64,000 bases of DNA, taken from NCBI GenBank assembly GCA_963785415.1, contig CAWAVB010000001.1, positions 682,001 through 746,000 of the forward strand, written 5' to 3'. A model generated the notes under the pieces. It worked only from the letters and a program-made list of their open reading frames with translations, was not told the DNA's origin and did no database searches. Position 1 is the first letter of the stretch. Each line of letters opens with the position of its first letter. This document shows, piece by piece, positions 8,523-16,972 of the stretch. The position numbers and the translations under genes were made by a program. The stretch is from Bog-793 sp963785415 (GTDB lineage: Bacteria > Actinomycetota > Acidimicrobiia > Acidimicrobiales > Bog-793).

Positions 8523-9537
8523 CCGCGTAGGAAAGCCCGTCGGGCAGCTCGAGGCAGCGAGCCGCCCCCAACACCGCGCACCGCCCGGCGGCGGCGGCGA
8601 CGTGGACGGGCACACCCGTCACCTTGGCGAGGCGCCTGTCGAATCCGTCGAGCAGGCCGCCGCCACCCGCGAGCAGGAGCCCGGCGCCGATCAGGTCGTT
8701 CACGAGCTCCGGGGGAGCCTCGGTGATGCCATTCACCGCGGCATTGAGCATCAAAGCGACGAGTGGCCCGATCACCGGCTTCAGCTCGACGTTCGTCACC
8801 ACCGCCCTCGTCGGCCGCCCGGTTCGGGCGTCGCGGCCGACGACTTCCACCTCCGAGTCGGGCGGGCGGGGCGCCACGGTTCCGAGGGCGCGGCGTGCCG
8901 CCTGCGCGGTGTCCCGATCGACGAGGATCTCACGCTGGCGCACCAGGTAGCTCCTCACCGCGTCGTCCAGGTCGTCACCGCCGTGCGCACACGACGACGA
9001 GACCACGATCCCACCCAGGGCGAAGACGGCGGCGTCGGTCGTGCCGGCGCCGACGTCGACCACCATCGAACCGGTCGGTTCGTCGATCGCGATCCCGGCG
9101 CCGATCGCGCAGGCGGTCGGATGGGCGATGAAAAGGACGTCTTTCGCCCCCGCCTTGCGCACGGCGCGGTCGAGCGCCCGGTTCTGCACGCGGGTCGCGC
9201 CGATGTGGGTGCAGACGAGGACGCGCGGATGCAACAGCCGTGAGGCCCCGGCCCGCCGCAAGGCCTCGGCGAGCACCTCCTCGACGAGATCCAGGTCGAC
9301 GAGCTGGCCATTGCGCACCGGATACCGGACGGCCACCCGACCGGCGGCGCGGGTGCCGAGACCGAGCACCTCGGAACCGAACGCGACGATGCGGCCCGTG
9401 TCCTTGTCGACGGCCGCGACGGTCGGCTCGTCGACGAGCAGCGCGCCACTGGCATCGGCGATGCGTGTCGAGCCCGTTCCGAAGTCGAGCGCGAACTCGG
9501 CGCTCAACGAGGTGCTCCGTAATCCACTGCGCCACAT
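8500..9537 (-). CDS. MreB-like actin-family protein
   Basis: This 345-residue member of the MreB/Mbl actin superfamily polymerises with nucleotide in the cytoplasm, classically to guide cell-wall synthesis. Phosphate-1 loop LDFGTGSTRI (about 18-27), phosphate-2 motif VVDVGAGTTDAAVF and the adenosine motif GLLLAGGGGLLDGF near the C-terminus are all visible. The length matches MreB. No mreC, mreD or rodA is adjacent, so it stands alone between a HEAT protein and an HtrA-like gene, as accessory MreB paralogues sometimes do. Divergence from standard MreB (for example around residues 180-235) makes a canonical rod-shape role uncertain. Confidence 0.85.
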   Translation of the reverse strand: MWRSGLRSTSLSAEFALDFGTGSTRIADASGALLVDEPTVAAVDKDTGRIVAFGSEVLGLGTRAAGRVAVRYPVRNGQLVDLDLVEEVLAEALRRAGASRLLHPRVLVCTHIGATRVQNRALDRAVRKAGAKDVLFIAHPTACAIGAGIAIDEPTGSMVVDVGAGTTDAAVFALGGIVVSSSCAHGGDDLDDAVRSYLVRQREILVDRDTAQAARRALGTVAPRPPDSEVEVVGRDARTGRPTRAVVTNVELKPVIGPLVALMLNAAVNGITEAPPELVNDLIGAGLLLAGGGGLLDGFDRRLAKVTGVPVHVAAAAGRCAVLGAARCLELPDGLSYAVSVSRIR

Positions 9538-9632
9538 CGTAGGAGGGGTGGCGACCGCCGAGTGTCGGCCGACGTGGCGGACGCGGGGCGCTGACGTCCC
9601 TTTCGACCGAGGGACAATTAGCCTGCGCTTGC

Positions 9633-10829
9633 GTGACGTCCACCCCGGGCGAGTTCGAAGGACCCCTCGACGAGGGACCGCGCCCGCCGCTGCTGCCCCC
9701 CGAGGACCGCCTGTGGCGGCACCCCTCCGAGCTCGGCGCGGAGCACTCGTCGCTGCCCCTCGACCCGGTCGCGGTCCGGCGCCGTTGGCTGCTCAGCCAC
9801 CCGTCGCGTCGGAGCGCACTCACCGCCGGCGTCGTCGGCGCGCTGCTGGCGACGGGCGTCGTCGCCCTCGGCACCCACCTCGCGGACTCGATGGCCGGCA
9901 GCAGTCATCCGGCAGTTTCGAACGCCGCAGCACTCCAGTCGACGACGGCGATCACCACGTCGACAAGTCGCGACCTCAGCGCCGACCTCGTCGCGAGCGT
10001 CACCCGGGTCAGTGCGGCGATGGTCACCGTCGAGGCGATCCGCGGCGCGACCCACGCCCGCGTCCTCGGCCTCGTCGTGCGCCCCGACGGGATGATCCTC
10101 GTCCCGGCCGACGGCGTCGCGGGCGCGGGAACGCTCATCGTCACGCTGGCGACCGGCGACGTCTACGTCGGTGACCTCGTCGGGGCCGACACGAAGAGCG
10201 GCCTGGCGATCGTGCACATCAACGGCGCGACGGGGCTGGCGACGGCGGCGCTCTCTTCGGACCCGATGGCACGGGGCGCCTTCGCCCTCGCCGTGACGAC
10301 GCCCGGCGGCTCGGCGTTCTCGCTCGGCACGGTGCGTGGCCTCTATGCGTCGCCGCGGGTCGGCGGGCACCGGCTCATGGGCGCCCTCACGACCGACCTC
10401 TCTGCCGCCTCGGGACCGCCCGGGAGCCCGCTCCTCGCGTCGAGTGGTGCCGTCGAGGGGATCGTCACCGGTTGCACGAAGGCCGGCGCGGTCGTCGCGC
10501 CCTCGTGGCTCGCGGCGCCCGTCGCCGACGAGCTCATGGCGACCGGCAGGGTGACCCACGGTTGGCTCGGCCTCGAAGGCGTGACCGCCAAGGGCCGTCC
10601 GGCGGGAGTGCGCGTCGAGACCCTCGCCACGAACAGCGCCCTCGCCGAGGCCGGCATCGTGCCCGGGGACCTCATCGTCTCGCTCGACGGTACCCCGGTG
10701 ACCTCGCTCGACGAGTTGCAGGCCCACCTCTACGTCTTGCAGCCCGGCGCCCGCGTCCGGCTCGGCGTGCTCCACGACGCCACAAGGTCGGTCCATCTCG
10801 TCGTCCTCGGTACCCAGCCGAACACCTAG
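9633..10829 (+). CDS. HtrA-like trypsin-fold/PDZ membrane protein lacking the catalytic triad
   Basis: This 398-residue protein starts at GTG 9633. A proline-rich cytoplasmic segment with RLWRHPSE, typical of actinobacterial HtrA-type proteins, precedes one transmembrane helix (about 70-90). A trypsin-like beta-barrel follows, with a C-terminal PDZ domain (about 305-395; GIVPGDLIVSLDGTPV). The catalytic residues appear lost. The serine motif GNSGGPLL is replaced by GPPGSPLL. The usual NHHV histidine region reads VPADGV. The D-L-A-V position reads S-G-L-A-I-V. It is therefore predicted to be an inactive, peptide-binding HtrA relative. It is divergent from the MreB-like gene. Confidence 0.85.
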   Translation: MTSTPGEFEGPLDEGPRPPLLPPEDRLWRHPSELGAEHSSLPLDPVAVRRRWLLSHPSRRSALTAGVVGALLATGVVALGTHLADSMAGSSHPAVSNAAALQSTTAITTSTSRDLSADLVASVTRVSAAMVTVEAIRGATHARVLGLVVRPDGMILVPADGVAGAGTLIVTLATGDVYVGDLVGADTKSGLAIVHINGATGLATAALSSDPMARGAFALAVTTPGGSAFSLGTVRGLYASPRVGGHRLMGALTTDLSAASGPPGSPLLASSGAVEGIVTGCTKAGAVVAPSWLAAPVADELMATGRVTHGWLGLEGVTAKGRPAGVRVETLATNSALAEAGIVPGDLIVSLDGTPVTSLDELQAHLYVLQPGARVRLGVLHDATRSVHLVVLGTQPNT

Positions 10830-10903
10830 CGCCGCCGGCGGGGCCCGCTCGCCCGGCGGGATCCGCGAAAGGCCCCGACGGCTCCGCGGCCTAGATTCGT
10901 TGC

Positions 10904-12118
10904 GTGGCTGAGGGATCGTCGTCGGACATGGGGGGCTTCCTCCCGGGGTTCCTCGGCGATCTTCTTCGCATGATGCACACTGACGCGCCCCTCCAGTGGG
11001 ACCTCGCCGTGCAGCTTGCCCTGGCCGTCGCCTCCGACGGCCAACCGGAGCCGAACGTCGATCCGATCCAACGGATGCGCTTCGAGGAGATCACCCGGAT
11101 CGCCGAACTCCAGGTCGGCGATATCAGCGGGATGCCGACGACACCGGGCGGCGGGTCCGTCTCGGTCGTGACGGCCGGGCCTGCCGAGTGGGCGCGGCGG
11201 AGCCTCGAGTCCTGGCGGCCGCTTATCTCGGAGTACGCCGCGGCGATTCGTCTCCCGGTGACGGAGTCGCCGGCCGACGAGGAGCCCGACGACGAAGCCG
11301 GGACCGGGCTCGCCGCCGTGATGGAGAAATGGGCCGCGGCGATGGCCCCGGCGATGATCGCCCTCCAGGTCGGTTCCATCATCGGTCACCTCGCCCGCCG
11401 CACGCTCGGCCAGTACGAGCTCCCGCTGCCGCGCGTCCCGTCCGACGAGATCGTCGTCGTCCCCTCGAACGTCGCGGCGTTCGCCTCGGATTGGAGCCTC
11501 GAGTTCGACGACGTCACGATGTGGTGCGCGGCGCACGACCTGGCGGCGCACACCGTGCTCTCCCGCCCCCACGTCCGGGCCCGGTTGCAGTCGCTCCTCG
11601 TCGCGCATGCGAGCAGCTTCCGGCCCGACCTCGGCGCGCTCGAGCAGCGTCTCGGCGAGGCGGCACTCGGCGACCCCGGCGAACTCGGGGACCTCGGACG
11701 CCTCCTCGGCGATCCCGCGGCGCTCGCCGAGCCGGCCGACACGCCCGAACTCCGGCGGGTCCGCGCCGAGCTCGCCGCGTTGACCTCGGCCTTCGCCGGC
11801 TACGTCGAATGGGTGACCGACGCCGTCGCTGCCCGGGCGATCGGCGCCCGGCGACCGGTCCGCGAGGCGCTGCGACGGCGGCGGGTCGAGCGTTCGGACG
11901 ACGAGCGCGCCGCCGAGATGCTCTTCGGGCTCCGTCTCGACCAGGACGCCCTCGACCGGGGCGAGGCGTTCGTGCGCGGCGTCATCGAGCGGGGTGGCGA
12001 CGTCGAGCTCGCCAAGCTGTGGACGGTCGAGGAGAACCTCCCGACCCCCGCCGAGGTCGACGCCCCAGGGCTCTGGATCGCGCGGGTGAACCTGCCGGGC
12101 GAAGCCGGCGCGGGCTAG
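10904..12118 (+). CDS. DUF2342 / zinc-dependent metalloprotease-like protein
   Basis: This 404-residue protein starts at GTG 10904. Its overall pattern matches the actinobacterial DUF2342 family (Rv3195 type): a Gly/Phe-rich start, a W-A-R-R-S-L-E-S-W-R-P-L segment, QVGSIIGHLARRTLGQYELPLP, an IVVVPSNVAAFASDW block, and a C-terminal arginine-rich helix followed by LFGLRLDQDALDRGEAFV. In relatives the zinc site lies in an A-A-H-x-x-x-x-x block and an E-G-H-x-E-H block. Here these read AAHDLAAH and AGYVEWV, so metal binding may be weakened or lost. Its vicinity to Lon-PDZ and UPF0182 genes parallels mycobacteria. Confidence 0.75.
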   Translation: MAEGSSSDMGGFLPGFLGDLLRMMHTDAPLQWDLAVQLALAVASDGQPEPNVDPIQRMRFEEITRIAELQVGDISGMPTTPGGGSVSVVTAGPAEWARRSLESWRPLISEYAAAIRLPVTESPADEEPDDEAGTGLAAVMEKWAAAMAPAMIALQVGSIIGHLARRTLGQYELPLPRVPSDEIVVVPSNVAAFASDWSLEFDDVTMWCAAHDLAAHTVLSRPHVRARLQSLLVAHASSFRPDLGALEQRLGEAALGDPGELGDLGRLLGDPAALAEPADTPELRRVRAELAALTSAFAGYVEWVTDAVAARAIGARRPVREALRRRRVERSDDERAAEMLFGLRLDQDALDRGEAFVRGVIERGGDVELAKLWTVEENLPTPAEVDAPGLWIARVNLPGEAGAG

Positions 12119-12129
12119 CCGCACCCTTC

Positions 12130-12429
12130 TCAGGACTCGGGGGCCGCGGGCTCCTCCGGGATCCCGAGATCCCACTCGAGCAGCAGGTTCTCCCGTTCCG
12201 CGTCGCGCACGACGCGTTCCCGGTTGCGCCGGAACTGCGGGTCGTGGGGTGGGAGCAGGACGAGACGGGCGAGGGCGCGCTCGCGGAAGGCCTCGATCAC
12301 GGGCCGTTCGCCGAATTCCGACTCGATCTCCCAGTGGGGAGCCACGGGACCCAGGTAGACGATGCGGACGTGTCCGCGCGGGGGCTCCGGCGCCTCGGCT
12401 TGCCCACTCAACGGCGTGGTCATCGGCAT
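12130..12429 (-). CDS. Small conserved hypothetical protein
   Basis: This 99-residue soluble protein was not recognised. It begins with ATG at 12429 after a purine-rich stretch (GGAGGGATGCCGATG), which supports the start. The body has a VRIVYLGPVAPHWEIESEFG strand region and a charged helical tail ending in an acidic, alanine/proline-rich segment. It converges on the DUF2342 gene with an 11-bp gap. No function is proposed. Confidence 0.6.
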   Translation of the reverse strand: MPMTTPLSGQAEAPEPPRGHVRIVYLGPVAPHWEIESEFGERPVIEAFRERALARLVLLPPHDPQFRRNRERVVRDAERENLLLEWDLGIPEEPAAPES

Positions 12430-12507
12430 CCCTCCGGTTCAGTCCGGCCAGAGTCTATCGACGGCCCGGTCCTCGACTTCGACGGCTTGGCGGGGTCGGG
12501 TGACGGG

Positions 12508-12535
12508 TTGGCCGAAACTGTGAAGACCCTATGAA
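12508..12535 (+). promoter_or_regulatory. Candidate promoter for the WhiB gene at 12662
   Basis: TTGGCC at 12508-12513 and TATGAA at 12530-12535 are separated by 16 bp, in an otherwise GC-rich intergenic stretch upstream of the WhiB gene. This is a plausible sigma-70-type promoter with a leader of about 120 nt. Confidence 0.3.
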
Positions 12536-12661
12536 TTAGGCGCTGATCCGCCTGAAACCGGTGATGTCGGGTGTAGCGTCGCTCACAAGCCCGCAAAAGG
12601 CGCCAAGGGACCGAATGACCCGCCGGGTCGCCGGGACGAACGGGCGAAGGGGTGGTCGCGG

Positions 12662-12907
12662 ATGGAACTCGAGTGGATGGTGAAGGGCAAGTGCCGGATG
12701 CTCCCGCCCGAGACCTTCTTCCCGAGCGACGGCGTCGGAGTCGACATCGCGCGCCGGATCTGCCAGGACTGCCCGGTGAAGTCGCCCTGCCTCGAGTACG
12801 CGATGGCGAACCACATCGATCACGGCGTGTGGGGCGGCACCTCCGAACGGGAACGTCGCCGCCTCGCCCGGGCCCGGCGTCACCTCACCGTCTACCAGTC
12901 CCACTGA
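12662..12907 (+). CDS. WhiB-family iron-sulfur transcription regulator
   Basis: This 81-residue WhiB protein carries four cysteines for a [4Fe-4S] cluster: C11, then C34 and C37 (CQDCPVKSPC), and C43. The G-V-W-G-G turn and the basic C-terminal ERERRRLARARR tail used for DNA contact follow. WhiB proteins bind the principal sigma factor and act as redox or NO-responsive regulators in actinobacteria. The ATG at 12662 gives the usual short family length. A second WhiB lies 1 kb downstream on the other strand. Confidence 0.93.
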   Translation: MELEWMVKGKCRMLPPETFFPSDGVGVDIARRICQDCPVKSPCLEYAMANHIDHGVWGGTSERERRRLARARRHLTVYQSH

Positions 12908-12940
12908 CCGGGGCGATCTCCCGGCGACGAGCTGGCGGCG

Positions 12941-13768
12941 ATGCTCGAGTGCGTCGTCAACATCAGCGAGGGTCGCGACACCGAGCGGCTTGACGAATTC
13001 GCCTGCCTCGCCGGCGCGGCGCTCCTTGATCTCCACGCCGACGCGTCACACAACCGGTCGGTGTTCACCCTCGCCGGACCCGAGGCCGAAGCCGCCGCGC
13101 AGGAACTCGCGCGCGTCGCGGTCGCCAGTCTCGACATCGGCAGCCACGACGGCGTCCACCCCCGTCTCGGCGTCGTCGACGTCGTGCCGTTCGTCCCGCT
13201 CGGTCCGGACGCCATGCGGCCCGACGGCGATCTCGGCGAGGCGATCGCGGCGCGCGACCGGTTCGCGCGCTGGGCGGCGGGCGAGCTCGGCGTCCCCTGC
13301 TACCTCTACGGCCCGGAACGCTCTCTCCCCGAGATCCGCCGCCACGCCTTCGTCGATCTCGCCCCCGATATCGGACCGCTCGCGCCGCACCCCTCCGCGG
13401 GGGCGACCTGCGTCGGGGCGCGTCCCGTGCTCATCGCCTACAACCTCTGGCTCGCAGACGACGACCTCCACTTGGCGCGCCGCATCGCCAACGCGCTGCG
13501 CGGTCCCGCGCTGCGTACCGCCGGCTTCGCGGTCGGCACAGGCGTCCAGGTCTCCTGCAACCTCGTTGCGCCCTGGAAGGTCGGCCCCGCCGACGTCTAC
13601 GACCGGGTCGCCGAATCCGCGCGGATCGAGCGGGCGGAACTCGTCGGGCTCGTCCCCGACGCGGTCCTGCGCGCAACGCCCGTGCGCCGTTGGACGACGC
13701 TCGATCTCGGCGAGGACTCGACGATCGAGGCGAGGCTCGCCGACCGTGGCATCGCGACCCCGGGTTAA
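12941..13768 (+). CDS. Glutamate formimidoyltransferase-like protein
   Basis: This 275-residue protein matches the formimidoyltransferase domain (FtcD N-terminal type), which moves a formimino group between formiminoglutamate and tetrahydrofolate in the cytoplasm. Recognisable motifs are ECVVNISEGRD at the start, HADASHNRSVFTLAG, and HDGVHPRLGVVDVVPFVPL. The end is shorter than bifunctional FtcD and no cyclodeaminase domain is fused. No histidine-utilisation genes are adjacent. Its stop overlaps the stop of the convergent WhiB gene by 4 bp. It adds to the one-carbon theme of the window (metF, folD, purN, purH), although they are not an operon. Confidence 0.85.
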   Translation: MLECVVNISEGRDTERLDEFACLAGAALLDLHADASHNRSVFTLAGPEAEAAAQELARVAVASLDIGSHDGVHPRLGVVDVVPFVPLGPDAMRPDGDLGEAIAARDRFARWAAGELGVPCYLYGPERSLPEIRRHAFVDLAPDIGPLAPHPSAGATCVGARPVLIAYNLWLADDDLHLARRIANALRGPALRTAGFAVGTGVQVSCNLVAPWKVGPADVYDRVAESARIERAELVGLVPDAVLRATPVRRWTTLDLGEDSTIEARLADRGIATPG

Positions 13769-14064
13769 GAAGCGGCAACCTCGCGCTGCTGCAACAGGCG
13801 CGCCCGACGCACCCTACGACGTTCGCGTTCGCTCATCCCGCCCCAGATGCCGAACTTCTCACTGTTCGCGATCGCGAACTCGAGGCACTCGACGCGTACA
13901 ACGCAGCCGCGACAGACCTCCTTCGCCTCCCGGGTCGACGAGCCCCGTTCGGGGAAGAACAGCTCCGGGTCGACCCCCATGCAGTTCGCCCGCGCCTGCC
14001 ACGCCCGTGGACCTTGGTTGATGAGCGCCTGGATGTCCACCGACACCCCCTTAGCGTCTGCCAC
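13765..14064 (-). CDS. WhiB-family iron-sulfur transcription regulator
   Basis: This 99-residue WhiB protein has a longer N-terminus than the copy at 12662. Cluster cysteines are C28 (ARANCMGVD), then C51 and C54 (VCRGCVVRVEC) and C60. G-I-W-G-G and a basic RRRVRRAR tail follow. It is divergent from the succinate dehydrogenase genes, with a 250-bp shared intergenic region that holds a palindrome at 14081-14096. Regulation of sdh by this WhiB is possible but unproven. Confidence 0.92.
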   Translation of the reverse strand: MADAKGVSVDIQALINQGPRAWQARANCMGVDPELFFPERGSSTREAKEVCRGCVVRVECLEFAIANSEKFGIWGGMSERERRRVRRARLLQQREVAAS

Positions 14065-14080
14065 TCAGTGTGAGTCGCAG

Positions 14081-14096
14081 CCGTGAAATTACACGG
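14081..14096. promoter_or_regulatory. 16-bp near-perfect palindrome between whiB and sdh
   Basis: CCGTGAAATTACACGG matches its reverse complement at 14 of 16 positions. It lies 17 bp upstream of the WhiB start, next to an AT-rich TATTATGATG stretch that could hold a -10 box. It is a candidate operator for the WhiB gene and possibly for the divergent sdh operon. Confidence 0.4.
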
Positions 14097-14315
14097 TTCG
14101 TATTATGATGACGCCCAGCTCAGCGAGATGCAAGGGGGAATTTGCTGTTCTCAGCAGGCTGTGGATAACCACGCGGAGCGACCCGTTGTGCCTCGCCCGC
14201 CGACGGCCGAGGTGGAAGGATGTGCGGGTCGCGGCCACGGACGCCGAACGTGGACGCGGCTCCCGCCGGTGCGCCCGGCGGTGGCGGACGGAACGTCGAG
14301 ATGCGAGGAGCGTGA

Positions 14316-15173
14316 GTGACCGTCGTCGAGGAGGCGAATAGAGCGCCCGAGCCGACACCAGTGCGGATCGGGGGCATGCGGGCCGGTCCGGCGCGGTCCG
14401 TCGTTTTGCGCCGCGACCGTTGGTGGTTGCAGCCGGCGGCGACGGCGACCGGACTCCTCGCCTTCGTCGGCTACTCGATCTGGGCAGCCTTCCGCAACGG
14501 CAGCTACTACGCCGGGAACGTCGGGCGTGACTACCTGTCGCCGTTCTACTCGCCGTGTCTTACGGCGAACTGCCACGGCTACGTCTGGGGACCGATCACG
14601 GGATCCTGGTGGCAGGTCTCCCCCGCCCTGCTCATCCTCATTTTCCCGCTTGGATTCCGGGCGACCTGCTACTACTACCGGAAGGCCTACTACCGCTCGT
14701 TCTGGCTGGCGCCCCCGGCCTGCGCCGTCGCCGATGTCGGTTCGACACGACCGGGTGGGGTGCGCAGCCGCTACACGGGTGAGACGCGGTTCCCGCTCAT
14801 CGTCCAGAACTTCCACCGCTACTTCTTCTACGTCGCCTTTGCCTTCGCGGCGATCCTCACCTGGGACGCGATCGCCGCCTTCCGCTTTTCGAACGGCGTC
14901 GGTGTCGCCGTCGGCACGCTCGTGCTCTCGGTGAACGCCGTCCTCATCTGGGCCTACACGCTCGGATGCCACGCCTGCCGCCACCTGTGCGGCGGGGGCC
15001 TGCGGGCGCTGTCGAAGGCACCGCTGCGACGCTGGTTCTGGCAGAACGTGTCGGGAAGGCTGAACCCCCACCACCAGCTGTTCGCCTGGCTGTCGCTGTT
15101 CTGGATCGCGTTCACCGACTTCTACATCTGGCTCGTCGCGACCGGCACCATCCACGACCCGAGGATCTTCTGA
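14316..15173 (+). CDS. Succinate dehydrogenase/fumarate reductase membrane subunit
   Basis: This 285-residue integral membrane protein is the membrane anchor of a succinate dehydrogenase of the mycobacterial Sdh1 type (Rv0247c-Rv0249c). It has about five hydrophobic helices with scattered histidines that could ligate haem or quinone (NFHRYFF, LGCHACRHLCGGG, NPHHQLFAW). The chosen GTG at 14316 is preceded by GAGGAG at 14305-14310. The stop overlaps the sdhA start (TGATG), so the three sdh genes are translationally coupled. It would pass electrons from SdhAB to menaquinone. Confidence 0.85.
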   Translation: MTVVEEANRAPEPTPVRIGGMRAGPARSVVLRRDRWWLQPAATATGLLAFVGYSIWAAFRNGSYYAGNVGRDYLSPFYSPCLTANCHGYVWGPITGSWWQVSPALLILIFPLGFRATCYYYRKAYYRSFWLAPPACAVADVGSTRPGGVRSRYTGETRFPLIVQNFHRYFFYVAFAFAAILTWDAIAAFRFSNGVGVAVGTLVLSVNAVLIWAYTLGCHACRHLCGGGLRALSKAPLRRWFWQNVSGRLNPHHQLFAWLSLFWIAFTDFYIWLVATGTIHDPRIF

Positions 15174-16972
15174 TGACGGACTACGAGACCCGCTCGGTCG
15201 ACGTGCTCGTGATCGGCGCCGGCGGTGCCGGGCTGCGCGCCGGCATCGAGGCGGCGGCGAACGGCGCCAAGACGGCGATCGTGTGCAAGTCGTTGCTCGG
15301 CAAGGCGCACACCGTGATGGCCGAGGGCGGCATCGCCGCGGCGCTCGGCAACGTCTGGACCGATGACAGCTGGAAGGTGCACTTCCGCGACACGATGCGC
15401 GGCGGCAAGATGCTGAACAACTGGCACATGGCCGAGCTCCACGCCCAGGAGTCGCCCGACCGCGTCCTCGAGCTCGAGAGCTCGGGGGCGCTCTTCGACC
15501 GCACGCCGGACGGGCGGATCCTGCAGCGCGACTTCGGCGGGCACCGCTTCGCCCGGCTCGCCCACGTCGGCGACCGCACCGGGCTCGAGATGATCCGCAC
15601 GCTCCAGAACCGCGCCGTCGCGGCCGGCATCGAGGTGTTCATGGAGTGCAAGATCATCCGGCTGCTCGCCGACGCTTCCGGCGCCGTCTGCGGCGCGCTC
15701 GGGATCTGGCGCGAGTCAGGCACGTTCATCGTCTTTTCCGCCAAAGCGGTGATCCTCGCCTCCGGCGGCATCGGCAAGGTCTGGAAGTTCACGTCGAACT
15801 CCTGGGAGTCGACCGGCGACGGCCACGCCCTCGCGCTCTGGGCGGGTGCCGAGCTCATCGACATGGAATGCGTGCAGTTCCACCCCACGGGGATGATCTG
15901 GCCGGCCTCGGCGCGCGGGCTCCTCGTCACCGAAGGGGTGCGCGGCGACGGAGGGATCCTGAAGAACGAGAGCGGCGAACGCTTCATGTTCCGCTACATC
16001 CCCGAGTACTACGCCAAAGAGACCGCCGACACGATCGAGGAGGCCGACCAGTGGTACGACGACAAGTCGTTCCGGCGCCCGCCGGATCTCCTCCCCCGTG
16101 ACGAGGTGGCCCGGGCGATCAACACCGAGGTGAAGGCCGGCCGCGGCACCCCGCACGGCGGTGTCTACCTCGACATCGCGTCGCGCCGCTCGCCCGAGTA
16201 CATCCGGCGGCGGCTGCCGTCCATGTACAAGCAGTTCAAAGAGCTCGCCGACGTCGACATCACGACCCAGATGATGGAGATCGGCCCGACGTGTCACTAC
16301 ATGATGGGCGGTGTGCGTGTCGACGCCGAGACCCAGGCCTCGACGCTCGCCGGCCTCTACGCCGCCGGTGAGGTCGCCGGGGGCATGCACGGCGCCAACC
16401 GGCTCGGCGGCAACTCGCTGTCGGACCTCCTCGTGTTCGGACGGCGTGCCGGGATGGCCGCCGCCGAGTACGCCCGCGCCCTCGCCCGCCCGGCCGAGCC
16501 GGATCCCGCCGAGATCGGGCGGATCGCCGACGAGGCACTGGCGTACTTCGACCACGCCGACGGCGAGAACCCGTACGCCGTCCACCACGAGCTGCAGGAG
16601 GCGATGCAGTCGCTCGTCGGCATCATCCGCACCGCGTCTGAGCTCGAACGGGCGGTCGGCATCCTCGACGAGCTCGACGGCCGCGCCCACGGCGTCGCGG
16701 TCGAGGGGCACCGGCAGTTCAACCCGGCCTGGCACCTCGCCCTCGACCTCGAGTCGATGCTCGCCGTGGCGCGCGCCACGACCCTCTCGGCGATCGCGCG
16801 GCGCGAGAGCCGCGGCGGCCACACCCGCGACGACTACCCCGACCCCGACCCCGAGCACTTCGGGAAGGTGAACATGGTCACCCGCCTCGCCGGCGGAAGA
16901 GTCACGGTCACCGAACGCCCGGTCGCCCCGATGCCCGCCCGCCTCGCCGAGCTATTGGGAGATGGGCACTGA
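15173..16972 (+). CDS. sdhA: Succinate dehydrogenase flavoprotein subunit
   Basis: This 599-residue FAD-binding subunit oxidises succinate to fumarate (or the reverse). The start is the ATG at 15173, overlapping the upstream stop. The Rossmann motif VLVIGAGGAGLRAGIEA lies near residue 10. The A-H-T-V-M-A-E-G-G-I segment around the covalent-FAD histidine region, the active-site stretch QFHPTGMIWPASARGLL, and the C-terminal GGMHGANRLGGNSLSDLLVFG are visible. Length matches the family. It sits in an operon between the membrane subunit and the iron-sulfur subunit, with both junctions overlapping. Confidence 0.95.
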   Translation: MTDYETRSVDVLVIGAGGAGLRAGIEAAANGAKTAIVCKSLLGKAHTVMAEGGIAAALGNVWTDDSWKVHFRDTMRGGKMLNNWHMAELHAQESPDRVLELESSGALFDRTPDGRILQRDFGGHRFARLAHVGDRTGLEMIRTLQNRAVAAGIEVFMECKIIRLLADASGAVCGALGIWRESGTFIVFSAKAVILASGGIGKVWKFTSNSWESTGDGHALALWAGAELIDMECVQFHPTGMIWPASARGLLVTEGVRGDGGILKNESGERFMFRYIPEYYAKETADTIEEADQWYDDKSFRRPPDLLPRDEVARAINTEVKAGRGTPHGGVYLDIASRRSPEYIRRRLPSMYKQFKELADVDITTQMMEIGPTCHYMMGGVRVDAETQASTLAGLYAAGEVAGGMHGANRLGGNSLSDLLVFGRRAGMAAAEYARALARPAEPDPAEIGRIADEALAYFDHADGENPYAVHHELQEAMQSLVGIIRTASELERAVGILDELDGRAHGVAVEGHRQFNPAWHLALDLESMLAVARATTLSAIARRESRGGHTRDDYPDPDPEHFGKVNMVTRLAGGRVTVTERPVAPMPARLAELLGDGH

